64,000 nucleotides of DNA from Eopsaltria australis (taxonomy: Eukaryota; Chordata; Aves; Passeriformes; Petroicidae): positions 262,001-326,000 of the forward strand of contig JAVTVJ010001143.1 of the NCBI GenBank assembly GCA_034509425.1. Reading direction: 5' to 3'. This document shows positions 25,524 to 40,000 of this stretch, one piece after another. The notes beneath the pieces are model-generated. The model did not search any database. It saw only the letters and a list, made by a program, of their open reading frames with translations, and was not told where the DNA came from. The translations under genes and the position numbers were made by a program. Each line of letters opens with the position of its first letter. The stretch's first letter is position 1.

Positions 25524-28500
25524 CTGGAACATGATAAAAGAGTCTGGTATCTGATCAGCTCCCCTTTGGCTGCAGCACCCTGGTTACACAGGAGCCAGCA
25601 GAGCCTCTGTCTCTGTGGTTTGCTGTTGTTCACACGGGATAAAGGGTGCCAGCCCTGGCAGAGAGCCGCTCCTGGGGGAGGTGGACACAGAGTGACCCCC
25701 GGGGGAGGCCCCAGATCATCCTGAAAGTCTCCAGGCAAGGAGCTGGACCAGGATGCCCCTTCCCACGTGACCAAACTCCCCCAGCCCTCACTGACTCCGA
25801 ACACGGACAGGAGACGTGTGCAAGGCAGGAGAAACCATGTCCTGGCAAACTGGGGACTGGGGAATCAGCAAACATTGAACTTAAAGCATTTTCTGCAGCG
25901 TTTGCTCGTTACATGAAGAACAAACTCTCTTCTTACTCCAGCCCCCTCCCAGCTCTGCCCACCCAACGAGGTCAGAGCCCAGTGGGGCTGGAGGAGGCAC
26001 AGGAGGGATGGGATCAGCCCTCGCTGGTACCACACCTCGGCCGCCTCACTTTGCTTCTCTCTGTTCCTCTTTCCTCCCCGTAAAACGGGCAGACTAATCA
26101 CTCACCTCCCCCAGGCAGAGCAGCAGCTAATGAGCGTTCCTAAAGCACTCCCAGCTCCTTAGGTAGCAGCTGCTGGCACAGGCCAATAATTATTAAATTT
26201 ATGCTAATTGTCCCGAGGCGAGAGGCGCATGAAATGCACTTGATACATAACTTTCACATTTTACTGTATTAATCATCGCCAAACGGCTTCGCTCTCTCTG
26301 GGCCGGATTCCAGTCTCAGATACACCCGCACAAAGCTGGAGGGGCTCCAGAGGAGCCTCAGCTTTGCATCAGTGCGGGGTTCAGACCTTGGCTTCTCCTT
26401 GTGCTTCCCCGCACAGCCAGGCCGCCCCGCACAGCCCCGGCTCCCTGCACCTGCCGCGGAGGGACCTTCCCCAGGTGGCACCGCCTCGTCCCGGCACAGC
26501 CCCGGCGCTCAGGGGCACCGGGGATGTGCGGGCACGCCGGGACAGAGGCTGGGAAGAAACCCTTCTGCAGCACTTCAGAGAGCTGGGCCTTATCAGATCC
26601 TACAGCCCGACATCCACCAAGCCAAGCTCAGCTCGTGGTGGCTTTTAAAGAAGAAAAGCAAAGCAGAGCAAAGCAGAGCAGCGCGTTTAAAAGGCGATAA
26701 ACGCAGGCGCCTCTCGCCTGCACCCCCCCTGCCCTTCCCCCTCACATCTGCACAGCTCTGTGAGCGCGGTGTCAGTTTATAGCAAAGTCACAGAAAGTCC
26801 CCGCACTTCCCCCTCTTTAAATCCAGCGTCTGGTATCTCCTGATCTCCCTGAGCTTGGCTCGGGCTGCGCTTGCCAGGCTGGCTGTGGAGATGGGATGGG
26901 AGGGAAGAGCATCATTTCCAGAGGGGAACTCACGCTCCCAGCTGGGTTCCACGGGTGTCCCATCAGCAAACCCCTCCCAGGCACAGATTCTGCGGGGCTT
27001 TGACCCCTCTCTGCCATCTCCACACCCAGGGGAGCCCCACCAGCCCCTCCAAGCTCTGTAATCCCCAGGCTTCCGGGGCTGGGAGAGTCCAAACCGATGG
27101 ACGGAAAACGTGCTGGCACCAGAGAGGAAAACTCGGTGAGGACAAACCCAGCAGACAGCAAAAACCCAGCGGTATTTTGAAAATGTATTTTCCCTGCTGT
27201 GTGAAGTAAACCAAAGAAACCTCAAAGCAACCCCATAAACGATCTCTTCTCATCTCTGTGTGTCCCCAGACCTCAGGCACCTCCGCGTTATCCGGGGCCT
27301 TTGGAGCTGTGAGCAGTGTCTGTCACATGGTGCTTTCTCCAGGGGAAAAAGCACTGAGATGTCTTGTTTTAGCCCACATTTTATTATTTCACCATACGTT
27401 TCAGCACAGAAGAAAAATAGGGTTATATTTCACCTTCAACCAGTTTTTTTTTGGGCAGAGCTTTGCAGGAAAGCCAAAAGGACTTCAAAGACCAAGCTCC
27501 CCCAGAAATCTAATGGAAATTAAATTCCCTTCCTCTATCTCAGCACAAACCCTATCCTGTGGAGGGATCTGGCATGTGATGGGGGAAAATCCTGAAAAAA
27601 AAAAAAATATCAAGTGATCTGTGTGCTGATAATGTTTTTAAAGATTATTCAGCCGTGCAACCCCACCAAGGGCTTCATGTGGCTGTGTCATGCTGCACTG
27701 TGGTCGCTCCGGTGCCCGCGCTGTCTGAACGTGGGCACAGCCCCGTGGGCTTTGCCAGCCTGCAGCAAACACCCTCCAGAAGGGGCTGGTTTGTGGGGAG
27801 AGCCAGCAGTTACCAGGAAGCCCTGAAACCATTCTGCTGGAAAGAAAGTGGAAAACTCGATGCAAACGTTAAGTCAAGGCAAACACGGGGGTGGTGGGAT
27901 CAGGGCTCTTCCCAGACCCTCTCCAGTCTGTCCCACCCCGTCCCCACGTGTGGGACCTGGCAGCCCCAAACGCTGTGAAACAAGGCAGAGAATGAGTTAA
28001 AAACCACCAGCTTGGCCTGCCAGCCCTCTTTAGCTCAGGCTGTCTCCCCAGGACTTCCTGCTGCTTGTCACTTAGGGCTGGGGACGTCAGACTTTGTCAC
28101 GCAAGAGAGAATCGCTGTTAATGGGTTTCTTTCATCAGAACAACCTGAGCTTTTTAATTTCTGCAGCGGTTGGCTTCATTAAAAGCCCTTCCCCATCTGC
28201 CCACAGCTGTCACGGAGAGGAAACCAGTGAACAATAGCTCATACCTTAGAGAACAGGAAGGTGGTTTCTACCTTCACCCAAGCACTGACTCAAAGCCTCC
28301 CGAAGCCAGTGGGCGGATTTGCACCCAACTTCAAACAGCCCCAGCCCTCATCCCAAGAAATCTGTCGGAGAAGCCTTAATCACCCCGACCTGTGAGTTTT
28401 GGGGCACAAAAGCTGCTGTTGGGGCTGGAGATTCTGCGCTGCATTTCCAGCTGGGCCAGCGCTGGCTCGCGGGTCAATATTTATGGAAACAGCAGAGCTC

Positions 28501-28559
28501 AGCACGATCAAATCCTGACCTTGGGCACTCCTTGTCAACAGCGCCAGGGTTTTAACGCT

Positions 28560-28760
28560 GGATCGGGTTTCGGAATCGGATAACTCCAGTATTGAACATG
28601 ACATGATGTAAACATTGACAGATCACCTACGATCCTGATGTAATAACAAGATCTGTATCAGCATATCAAACAAACGATGCCATTGAACACTTCCCAGCTG
28701 GAAGGGCCGACGTGAATTTGACACTTTAGGCCGGTAATAAGAAGCATACTGGAAGTTTTG
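28560..28760. promoter_or_regulatory. Unique AT-rich island in intron 4
   Basis: Compositionally uniform, repeat-free sequence (ATTGAACATGACATGATG, CAGATCACCTACGATCC, TTTGACACTTTAGGCCGG) unlike its neighbours. Candidate intronic enhancer. Confidence 0.3.
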
Positions 28761-29358
28761 GGTGTTTCCTTGGAATGCAGACAGCGGAGCAGTGTGTGCC
28801 ACACGAGCTCAGGCCCTCAGAGCTACGATTTAAAGACATGCTTTCTGCATTAAAACATTTCAAAGACCAAACAGAGCCTGCTCTTCCTTCTAGGAGTGTG
28901 CAACCTGATGTGGCTTCCCAAGCTGGGACTGGGATGGGATTTCCAGGCTGGGGAGGGGGAGTTCCAAAAAGCAGCTGATTTCCTCACGTTACTGAGATGC
29001 AGAATATAAAGTTGATCAAAGGTAGAGAGGGGCTCCAGGAACTGCATGGCTCGAGTGACACCTAAATCTCAGAGCTGAGAGATTTGACTCAAAAATAAAA
29101 CACTCTCTGGGGTGAGTGGGAGCCCAAATCCCCTGATTTCTCTGTAGATGGAGTCAGATGAGAGCTGAGGAGCTGCACAGCCTCCTCTCCTCCCTGCTGG
29201 GCTCAGGGCTGGGTGTCACGCTCATCCCCAGCCCCAGCTCAGCCCCGTGCTGCCGGGGGAGCAGATGTTGGGAAGTGGCTGGGCCCTCCCTGGGAGCTTG
29301 GCTGCGGAATGCTGGCGGCAAGCTGGAGCAGAGGAAACGCCGAGGGACATCCATGAGC

Positions 29359-29403
29359 ACACACACACACACACACACATCCACACAGACACACAGACAC
29401 ACA
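29359..29403. repeat. (CA)n microsatellite
   Basis: Uninterrupted CA tract followed by ACACAGACACACAGACACACAC variants in intron 4. Confidence 0.9.
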
Positions 29404-32136
29404 CTCTACAGAGCATTGCCTCAGCCCCAGACAGGAGCAGACGACAGCCAGGAGAGGGTGGCATGGGCTGGCACAGCAGCTGGAGCCACACTCAGCCGCC
29501 TTCAAAGCATCCAAGCATCCCCCCGGCATTCCAGCATCCTCCCACCAAGGCTGTGCCCAAATATTCCCAGCCTAACTGCAGGGCTGAGCCAGGCTCACCA
29601 GAGCAGTCCCTGTACACAAAGCCGTGGCTCAGTCTCTACACGTCCGTGAGAAGGGACCACAAGAAAGCAATCAGCAGTGGAGAAAACTCCGTCTCAATGT
29701 GCAAAACACCTTTCAAATCCCTCCCGTAGCCCTGGCAATAGGTACTTCAGAGAGACACGCCAGTCCTCTGCTCAGGCTGGAATTCTTTCCCAGTCTGAGT
29801 CTCGGCTAGACTATCAAGTCCCAGCATGTGCTCCAGAAAGAAGCCACATGTGAAACTCCCGTGTTATGGGAACAGCAGGCCTGTCCCTCACAGCAGAGGC
29901 CGGGCTGGTTCCATCTCTGCACACCCCTGGCACCAGGTGAGAACCTCGCTCAGGTTCTCCCTGGAATCCCACCTCCAGCTCCAGACCTGCCATGGGAAAT
30001 TCCCAGCCGGGAAGAATTCGGTGGAGCCCCACTGCCAGGGGAGGAGGGAGGGGAGGACAGTGCAGAGCTGGGAGCTGGGAGGGAGCTGGAAAGGAGCTGG
30101 AAAGGAGCTGGAAGGGGCTCAAACGTGACGCAGGATGACGGAGGTGCCCTCTGAGCCCCGGTGAGCGCCAACCCCGCTGCTAAAATCAGAGCGCAGGAGT
30201 TCACAGGAGGGAGCAACAGGGAAACGTTGGGAGGCACCGTCCCTTGTGCTGCCGAACAAAGTCAGGCACAGATAACTCATTATTCACATGTTTGAAGTTG
30301 GCCTGCTTACGCCATTTGGAAGGAGAATCAGTCACGGCCGGGCTTTGCTTTGGTTTCCTCTGGCTTTCGTGAGACACTGCTGCTACTGTGTTTCTGCAGC
30401 TCGGGGAGAAAGGGGAGTGTGGCGCAATGCATGTCCTGGCACAGCGTTTACACCAACAACCAAAGGAAAATAATATTTAAAGGGGTGGGGGAGAGAATTA
30501 GGAGGAAGAAAAAAAAAAACAAAAAAAAGAAAAAAGGGGAAAAAAAATGGGCTGCTAATTTATAAAGCTTTTTTAGCTGGTGGTGGTCTGAGATGAATTG
30601 GCTGCCTCTAAAAGGATGAAAATAAATATCCCTCTTTTTGAAGGAAATAGGCTGGCTCCGGGCCAGCTGGCAGGAAGCACAGAGATATGTTGCATTTACA
30701 GTAGGTTTTTTAGTGTCTGAAGCTCCAGCAGCAGGAGATGCTCGTTCTAGGCAGGCTGGTATTGATTAGGAGGCTTTGGGAGCCCCTGATCTCCTCTCAC
30801 TCCTGGGTTAGTGCTGAGACCTCACTTCTGCCTCTCTCCCTGCCCGCCCTGTGCCCACCCTGGCAAGTCTCTGATAAATCCTGTCAGGGCCTTTGATTGT
30901 GCTGGGAGACCCCAAAACTGAGCCCTCTGGAAGGAAAACAAAGCAGGGCATTAATTTAAACAGAAATCCAGAGTAGTGCTTCCAAAAGCTCCGGGGACAT
31001 GAGAGCTGTGGCCCGTTCCCAAATCAAAGGGAACATCACGCCCGAATTTTCATGCAACTGCAGCTCAAAAGCCTGAAGGACACAGAATCCCCATTCCCAG
31101 GGTTCCCAGAGCCTTCCTGGATTTGCAAAAATATTTGAAACACAGGGGAAGCTGAGGGCTTTCTCAGCAGTGGGTAAAATCCATCAGGTTTAAGCATTCA
31201 GCCCACTCGTGCCGTGCTGAAAATCCCCACCAGAGCTTTCCTGCCTTTTAACATCCGTAAGAACTCTGAAAATCTGCCCCTGAGACTGCAGAGGGAACAG
31301 GGTGGGGGTTCAGAGTTGTGATTTACAGATGTGAAAGCTGCAGGCCGGGTGTCACAGAGCAGCAGGTGGGTGCACATCTGCGGGAAATTGGGCAGCTTTC
31401 AGAACAGGGTGTAAAAACCACCAGCCCCGACAGCCTCTCTGCAGTCACTCCCCATTCCAGGAAGGCAAAATTCACTCACGGGCTGTGATCTGGTTCTCAT
31501 GGAATCAGGCAAACTCCCTGACTCCAAGATTCCCTCCGAGCTGGGTGCTGGGAGGAAGCAGGCAGATCTCAAGGACATGCAGCTGGTATTGCCTCAGCCG
31601 CGGCAGAGGCAATCTGAAAATCGGATTGTCAGGTTCCATAGATCCGTGGAGAGATGCCAGTCCCAGAGAGCTCCTGCTGCTATCTAACAACCTGCACTGG
31701 GAGCTACCAGTAGAGCTGGTTTCTCCCCGTTCACAACCTGTTCCATTAGGGCAAGCACATCAAATTCCTTGGGGTGACACTGGCTGAGGACACCGTGCCC
31801 GCGATGGGGAGGCCCAGCTGGGCTCAGGAATGTGCCGAGGTTCAGCTGATGGAGCTGAGATGTCCCTGGCGCTGTGGGGAGGGAGCAGCTCTTTGCCAGC
31901 CATCGGGAACAGACCCGAACTTTCCCAAGGTTTGAGGATGCTGAGTGCTGCTTTTCCCCTTTCACAGAGCTGGAGCCGAGCCCTGACTGTGAGTTCTGAT
32001 CCCCTGGATCCCAGGGCTGAGCTGCAAGCTCCATCTCCAGAGCCTGGCTGGGGTTATCCTGCTGGATAATTGCAGCTCCTGCCCAGCTTGGCACTGCAAG
32101 GAGGAGCCCCAGAGCGATGGCACCTCAATGGCACCT

Positions 32137-32343
32137 TCATCTTCATCCTCACCCTCATCCTTATCCTCATCCTCATCCTCACCCTCATCCTCATCCTCAT
32201 CCTCATCCTCATCCTCATCCTCATCCTCATCCTCATCCTCACCCTCATCCTCACCCTCACCCTCATCCTCATCCTCATCCTCATCCTCATCCTCATCCTC
32301 ATCCTCATCCTCATCCTCATCCTCACCCTCATCATCCTCCCTG
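32137..32343. repeat. CTCATC hexamer repeat, about 200 bp
   Basis: Around 33 units of CTCATC with occasional ACCCTC variants. Strand-asymmetric (pyrimidine on plus, GGATGA on the transcribed gene strand). All six frames stay open (for example Asp-Glu or His-Pro repeats), an artefact of the repeat. Confidence 0.92.
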
Positions 32344-33237
32344 CAACGCTGCTCCCCAAAGGCCAGGGAGCAGAGCTGGCCACAGGAAAAGGGGCTGCCT
32401 TCTCCCACACCAGATTTGGGATGGGGAATCTCCCAGCACGGAGGTTCCCATCCCACCGCCACCGTCCCCAGGGGCTGGGAAGGGCACCAGGGGCACCCCC
32501 TGCTCGCTGTGCTCCTCCTCTTCTTCCCCTCTCTGTCCCCCTCCCTCTACAGCACGCAGAGACACTGGAAAGAGTAAGAGAAAATAATGCAAACTCATGT
32601 CTGAGCCCCTTCCGCTTGCAGGAGGTGATTTATCTGGGGCTGGCTGCAGGACAGGTGACTGGGCTCTGGCAGCGGAAGAGAAGGGTCTTAGGAACTGAAT
32701 TTCATCTCACTCTGAGTCAAATCCTCTTCCTCCCTCTGCCACATCATTAAAGTGATTGGTTGCACTGATAAACCCTTTCGGGAGGGAAAAACAAGATGTG
32801 TCCTGCCTGACATCTGATGTGATCTTGTGGTTTTTGGTTGATAGTTCTGGTCCTTTAGCTCTTGTGTTCCCTGAAACGAAACTTGTCTTTTAGCACTGGC
32901 TATTTTTCTTTCCCCTCTCTCCTTTCCAATCCGTGACCTTTCTCTCAGCCCTCCCGAGCTCCTGAATCCTGCCCGAGGGAGCTGGGGTTACTCTGCATTC
33001 CCAACCCTGCAAATCCTCCCTGGCAGCCCCCTCCACATCCCCTGCTGCCCCTCAGGAGTCCCAGACAGGGAAACTGAGGCACGGGGCAAAACGCTGCTCC
33101 TTTGGGAAGCAGTGAAGCTCTCCAAGGCCTTGCTGCGATGCTCACAAAAATCCCTTTTTGCTGCCACCTGCATCCCAGCCCAGCCCACTCATCCTCCTGC
33201 ACAGCTCCCCTTGGATCATGCCACTGGATCCAGCAGG

Positions 33238-33294
33238 AATTTCTTTTGCTGTGTGTTTGAATTGAATTTGAATTTCTTTTGCTGTGTGTTTGAA
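33238..33294. repeat. 34-bp duplication
   Basis: ATTTCTTTTGCTGTGTGTTT GAA occurs at 33238 and again at 33272, joined by TTGAATTTGA. Confidence 0.85.
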
Positions 33295-34282
33295 CAGCCC
33301 CTGGCACAACCCAACACAGAGCATCACCCAGATCCTGGAAAAAAAAACCTTTGATGCAATTTAATGCTCCAAACATCCCTAGATGACCACGAGATCCCAC
33401 CAGAAAACCCTTTTGACCGCTTCAATCTCTCCCAAATACAGGATCAATGCCCATTTCTCCAATCCTGAGTTATTTCCAAAGCCACCCCAGGGCCAGGTTT
33501 GCCTCTTCCACCCCAGCGAGGAACCGTGCCCTGGGGTTTTCCCAAAGCTTTCAAAAGCGGGAGGTGTTGCAACCAATCCCTACAAAGATTCCTTTGTAGG
33601 ACGCAAGCAAAAACAATTTCCCTGTTCTGACTCCCAATATTGCTGCACTCAGAAAATATTGGCCCTTCCCAAGCAGAAATGATTTTGATGTTACTACCCA
33701 GCAGGCGATCGGAAGAGAGAGGTGGAATTTACTGCATGTGGCGAATGAAATGATGAGAGGAGCGGATTTACTGGAGCCCAGATCATTTCAGCTGCTCTGT
33801 TATTCCTTTTGAGGCCGGATCACAGCCTGGAGCTGCAGCACCAAAGGCTCTGGTGATGCAAACCCGGTGCTTGGAGCACTGGCAGGCAGCTTTCATCCCT
33901 GCTCTGCTGTCCCCAGGGAATTCTCCGTGACATCCCCCGTGTCCCGCCGATGGCAGCAGGTCCCCCCTGGGGCTGGGGGTCTCTCACAGAGCCCAGGCCA
34001 GGTTGGTTTTGTCCCCGAGGGGTTTTTCTCCACCCCAGGAGCTGAGCCCGGTGCCCCCGGCAGGATCGGGCCCGGCGGGGTGAACCGGGGTAGGGATGGA
34101 AGGAGGTTTCACATCATTAATTGCCTTCCCTGCGTGTACCGACAGCGCTGCCCCGGCAGGAACGGGGCTCTGCACGGCCCCGGCGCATCCCAAAATCCCA
34201 AAGGGGCAAATCCCCGCTGGGATCAAAACACGGGATGGGAATACGGGCAGAGAAACCTCCTGTGCAGCAAGTGCCGCTCTGC

Positions 34283-34530
34283 AGAGGCTCCTGAAGGAAC
34301 TGGGGAGTCCCAAACCTCCCCTAAAGGCTCCTGAAGGAATTGAGGAACCCCAAACCTCCCCCAAAGGCTCCTGAATGAATTGAATTGAGGAACCCCAAGC
34401 CTTCCCCAAAGGCTCCTGAATGAACTGAGGAGCCCCAAACCTCCCCTAAAGGCTCCTGAAGGAATTGAGGAGCCCCGAGCCTCCCCCAAAGGCTCCTGGA
34501 TGATCCCCCAAAGGCTCCTGGATGATCCAA
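34283..34530. repeat. Minisatellite of about 40 bp
   Basis: Units AAAGGCTCCTGAAGGAATTG AGGAACCCCAAACCTCCCC, seven copies with varying length; the last two are shortened to CAAAGGCTCCTGGATGATCCC. Confidence 0.88.
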
Positions 34531-35879
34531 AGCCCTTCCACTCCCCCAGGCAGGGCTGGATCAGCGCAGGGAGAAGCAGAACCCCACGAGCTCCATCCCA
34601 CAGAACCAGGGCTGGAGCACGGCTGGGATCAGCCTGATGTCTCTGAGCACCACCCCAAGGACATCCAGGGATATCCAGGGACATCCCCGCAGGTCCCTCG
34701 GCAGCAGGAGCGATGCCAAAGCTCCGGGATGGGCTCTCGGAGTTTCCTCAAGCGCCTCCTCAGGCGGTCCCAGCCCTGCCGGAGCTCGGGCAATAAGGGA
34801 AGCCATCAAGGGCCACTCAGGATTTCCTCCTCTTCCTCCCCAGGGAAGGGGACAGGGCTCCCCAAGTGGGAAATCAGCTCGTTTGAAGTACTGAGGATTA
34901 AATTGGAACAGATTTTACATGGTCAAATCACTGTCCAGGAGGTGCTGAGGTCATTTATTTATTGAAATTATCTCGGATTGATTTTGTTGCATCTTTTTTT
35001 TTTCTCCCTTCTGATTTTTTCCTTCTCTTTACCATTTCCCTTTTTTCCCCCCCCTTATTCCCAGACAATCTGGGAACTGTCTGTGTATTTATTTCTAGCT
35101 AAGGACAAGCAGGGGAATAAAACAAAAGACCTCAATAATACCCAAAACTATCACCCCACGGGAGCACTTCAGCACCGAGTCTGCTTTTAATTACAGAGAA
35201 CATCTCCAGCTCAAGTTTTACGCAGCCCCACGAGGGAGCCTTTTGGCCAAGATAAAGATCTGGAATTGGACAATACTGGCACAACCCACCCCTGTCCTGG
35301 GTCTCCACTCGAGCTTCTGAGAGGCACAAGACTCTCCAATAATTTATTCTCCCAAACCTCTGAGGATAAAAGGTGCAGAAAGCACAGGATCTCTGCCTCC
35401 AGATCCAAAAATTGCCCGTAGGAATATGGGAACAGGGGTTCATTTTGGCTCCCATCCCATAACCCCCCTCCTTTTTCCTCATCCTCAGCTATTTCAGGCT
35501 GTCCCCACTGACCCTCACTCGTCTGCCACTCAGTAAATCCCAGTTTCCCTGTGTCCCAGGAATGGGAGAATTACAGATTTTATTCCAGGGAGCATCATCC
35601 CATGCTGAGAGAATCCTTCCTCCTCCCAGGCTCCTGCTGGGGCACCCAGGGCCACGGGCACCTCCTCCTGCAGCCACCCCAGCACTGCTGCTAGCAGAGC
35701 CCAGCCCGGCCTGGATTCACGGAGATTTCCCCTTTCCAGTCCAGCTTTCTCCCAGGTTTTTTGTTTTCACCTCCTATTCAAGCCAAGAGCTCACAGTGCA
35801 TGAGGTGAGGGGAACCTGCACTGCGGGGACAGCGATGCCACAAACACCTGCACAGGAGGGACAAGGGGATCCCACCCCC

Positions 35880-36190
35880 TGCTCACCCCAAATTCCTCGT
35901 TCCTGCTCATCCCAAAATCCTCATTTCTGCACACCCCAAACTCATTTCTGCACATCCCAAACTCCTCGTTCCTGCTCATCTCAAAATCCTCATTTCTGCA
36001 CATCCCAAATTCTTCATTTCTGCACACCCCAAACTCATTTCTGCTCATCCCAAATTCCTCGTTCCTGCTCACCCCAAACTCCTCATTTCTGCACATCCCA
36101 AACTTATTCCTCCACACTCGTTTCTGCACACCCCAAACTCCTCACTTCTGCTCACCCTAAACTCATCTCTGCTCACCCCAAACCCCTCAT
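35880..36190. repeat. TTCTGCACACCCCAAACTCC repeat
   Basis: About 16 degenerate units of 16-23 bp (CATTTCTGCACACCCCAAAC, CGTTCCTGCTCATCCCAAAT), 310 bp. Confidence 0.88.
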
Positions 36191-36984
36191 TCCCCAGCTC
36201 GGAGCGCAGGGCCGGCTCTGAGCCCTCGTGGGAGGGGAACCCTCTCTCAGCCGAGGCTCTCACAAGTCTGAAAGCCCGAGAGCAGCGGCGGTTCCTGGAA
36301 ACGCCTCGGCTCGGGGGAGGTGAGAAGCCTCCCACCCGCTGGCTACGTGACGGGGGACAGCGGCTGCCTGGGGACAGCCACAACCCGGTGGGGGCAAGGA
36401 GCCTTTTTGGGGGAGGGAAAAGCGACCACGGAGGGAATTTGGGGCTGTGCAGGATGGGCTCAGTCAGAAAAACCTTGCAGGGACAACGAGGTGGGAGAGG
36501 GGATGTGAAATGTTCCTGCCTCAAACCCCCTCCTCTCGGTCCAAGCCACACCGGGGACACATTTCTGTCACTTGTGGTCACACCAAGCAGGGACACGACC
36601 GAAAGCATCAAATCTCTGATGCACACCCCAAAAATGATCAGGGCAGGAGGCACCAACAGCCAGCACGTCCACGGTGCTGCCAGGGCTGAGCAGAGGGGAC
36701 CCAGGGACCCCGTGGGTGACAAAAATCCTGGTGTCCCTTCCCTCCTCAACAAGGACAGCAGGGATGGGGTGGGAGTCAGAGAAAAGGGATTAAATCCAGC
36801 AGGGATTTCGAGAGTGGAGAGAGAGGTTAAAGACTGAATGGCCGCACAAAAAAAAGAAGTCCAAGAGGGGAGAAAAGGAATTTAAAAGGGAAAAAAAAGA
36901 CTTTGCACAAGTTCTGGGCAGGAAGGGGCTGGAGCTGTGAGAGGGAGCTGGGAGGGAGAAAGGAAGAGTGAGAGCAGAGAAGGT

Positions 36985-37040
36985 GAGAGCCTTGGGAGGG
37001 AAAGGAAGGGGAAGGGAAGGGAAGGAAGGGAAGGCAGCAG
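36985..37040. repeat. GGAAGG purine tract
   Basis: GGGAAGGGAAGGAAGG-type simple repeat in intron 4. Confidence 0.8.
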
Positions 37041-40000
37041 GTGAGGTGGGTGTGAGAGGGGCCCTGGGGATGCCCCCGTTTCTCCAGGAACAGATTAAAC
37101 AGCCCTGCACAGCTCCCAGCCGGCCCCTGCCCCACGTTCTGCCTGCCGGGATCGCTTTGCAGCAGCTGCGGATGCGAGAGGGCTCTGCTGAACACAGGGC
37201 TGCAGAAAGGGGGGGAAAGGAGGAAATTCCACAGGAAGTTCAAATATTTTATTACTTCCTGTTTGTACAAAGTATGTCAACACTTGGCACCCGCCGTGCT
37301 ATTTGTTTAGAGCTAAGGTGCCAACTTGACAGAATGTCCTTTTTCTCCCCCCCTCTCCAGATCTAACCCAGAAAGAGCCGGAGCGCAAGGAAAAGGAGCT
37401 CGGAGCGAGCGGGGCGCTGGGAGGAGCCTGAGGAATGGCTCAGAGGAGATGCTCAAGGACCTGGAGCTGCTCCACGCTCCTGGGGGATCCCAAAACCTCC
37501 TCCTGCTCCCTCCTCCCCCGGCCGGGCTCTGCCATCACCCCTTCCTTCCCTGGAATTCCCACCGATCCTCAGTCGCTCCCAGACTCCTCAGAAGTTTTAT
37601 CCGGGCACAGCCTGAGTTGAAAGCCTCGCTCAAGGGCTGAGATGAAGCGGAGGGCCGGGCTGGAGGATGAATGGGATGCTCAGAGGTGGAGCCCAGCCGC
37701 AGCTCTGGCCCCCAAAACCCACAAGGACCTTGGCTGGAGGGATCGTGCTGCAGCTGAGAAGACGCTGCCCAGGGCTTTCCCAGGGTACCGAGACAAATGG
37801 CCAATTCTTCCCACATTAAGGATGGGTTTTGTGCTCTCCACCAGCCCCACATGAGCCTCCAGCCCTGCCCAGTGCTGATCCTCACCACAGGAGCCAGCGC
37901 ACACCGTGGCCCATCTTTTGAAGCCAAAAAAGGGAAAAAATTCCATATATCTTTATGCCCGCACATATATACACACACACTAGCATGTATATGTTTAAAA
38001 GTGTATCTAATATATATATATATATAAATAAAAAATTGCAATTCCTGCTGGCAGCTCTCACCTCCCACAAGGCAGAGCAGCACCAGCCTCGGTGTTTGGC
38101 CCAAGGTGGGGATCACCAGGGCTGTGCCAGCCCCAAATGCCAGCCCGGGTGCCAATGCTGGCACTGCCAGGATGCTGTGCCCGGGAGCCACCCAGTGGCA
38201 GGTGAACCGGGAAAACCACCTCGGCTTTCCAGGATCGTTTTACAGCTGCTGGCGTTATTTAATTATTTTTTGAAATTGTCATCTTCATTCGAAAGTGTGG
38301 CAAAAAAGAGAATTTTTAAAAAAATGTTTTTCTCCCACTGGAACTCCATGAGTTCAGGCCCTGGGGTCAAACTGGGAGCCAAAACATGACCAAAAAATGC
38401 GTGATTGCCTGAAAAAAAAATCCAAAATAGCCACAATTTGGGTTTAAACTTTTTCTGTCAGCAATTTCTGGGCTGGGGGGTGCAGGGATGGGGGAGAGAT
38501 CAACCCTTGGAGGCCACACAAGGCAAGGGCTCGAGCAGCAAATAAAATCCACACAGATCTCCTCAAGGAGCCAACGCTTCCAGCACATTCTGAGGTCCAG
38601 AAATCATTAAAAAAAAAATAGAAAAAAAACCCAGAAAAACGCTGCCCTTGCACCTGGGCTGTGTCCCAGGGAGGGAACCCCCTCGGGCACCGCACACAGA
38701 GCCAGGCCCAGCTGCTCCATCCTCGGCTTTGGCCTCCGTATCAGAAAACTGAAATGGAGGATGGGGAGCTCTGGGGTGAAATGCTGAATTTCAGGAGGAG
38801 CGGGTGTGAATCACCGGGGTTTGGCTGTCGGGGAGGCCAAACCAAGCTCCGAGAGTAGCAACTATCTCAGCTTGTATTATTATTTATGTATTCCTGATGA
38901 TGCTAATGATTATTATTATTATTAGAAAGGCGATCTGATAAGGGGCTGAGCCAGCAGTCAGGAGGGTTGGTTTCTATTCCTGACACTCCTGGAGTTGTGA
39001 AATTCCCTGCCCAGCCCCAGCACCCACCACGACCCACAGGTGCCCCACACCAAGGACCTGCCTGGTGTTTCTGGCTTTAAAAGAAAACCCACCCCACAAC
39101 AGCAGCGTTGGATTTCCTGCATTCCAGCTCCTAAATCCATCCTCGACAGGCTCCAAAATAAAATCAAGGAGGGGGGAAATCCACCTAAAGCTCGATGCAA
39201 ATGAAACCCCCCTGGCCGAGGTAACAGCCTCCACCTGGCCTGACATCAAGGGGCACCGATGGCCCGGCGACAGCATCAACAGAAAATGTTTTCTGAGGCG
39301 TTTTTGGAAGGATCAAACCGCTTCCCCTCAATGTGGGCACTGACAGCCTCACACGCAAAGGGAACAAACTCGGCTTTATAGTCCCGGCGTGGTGCTGAGC
39401 GGGCAGGAAGGCGAAGCCGGAGCGAAAAGCCGGAGATGGAGCCCCCAGGGATAAGATCCCACCTCTCAGGGGGGTCCCGCAGGGCAAATCATCCTCGCGG
39501 TGAGAGGAAACTCCTGCGGGAGACAGCTCCGGAGGGCTGCCCTGGCTGGCTGGGAACGCCGAGGGGAGCTCCGAGCAGCCCGACGCCGAAACGCAGCCCG
39601 GGCAGGGCAGCTCCCGGAGCCTCCCTCAACCACGAGGCACCATCCTGCCCCCGGAGAGCCTCCCCATCACAACAGAGACGGCTCTGCGGTCGCAGAGTCT
39701 CTCTGGTTTCTCCAGGCTCAGCCCCCGGCCGCGGGCGCTGCCAGCCCCAGCCTTTGAGAGCCCGAAAGCGAAACCAGCGCGGAGCCGAGGGGAAGGAGCT
39801 CTGTGGCAGAGCAGACACCGGCTCACACCGAGGAACCTGCTCCGGTTTGAGTTTAATCGCCAGCGATCATCCCCCGGAGCCCAGCACAGATCTCTGATTT
39901 CACAACCCCCCAAAATCCCCTGAGCAGCGCCAGGCTGGGTCCTTTGGGCTTTTGCTGTCGAAGCCCTAAGAGTTTTCCCAACATCCCAACCTGGAGCTAT

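Noticed and set aside
32117..32587. Frames encoding poly His-Pro, poly Ser or poly Asp-Glu
   Set aside because: Pure products of the CTCATC hexamer repeat, open in every frame.
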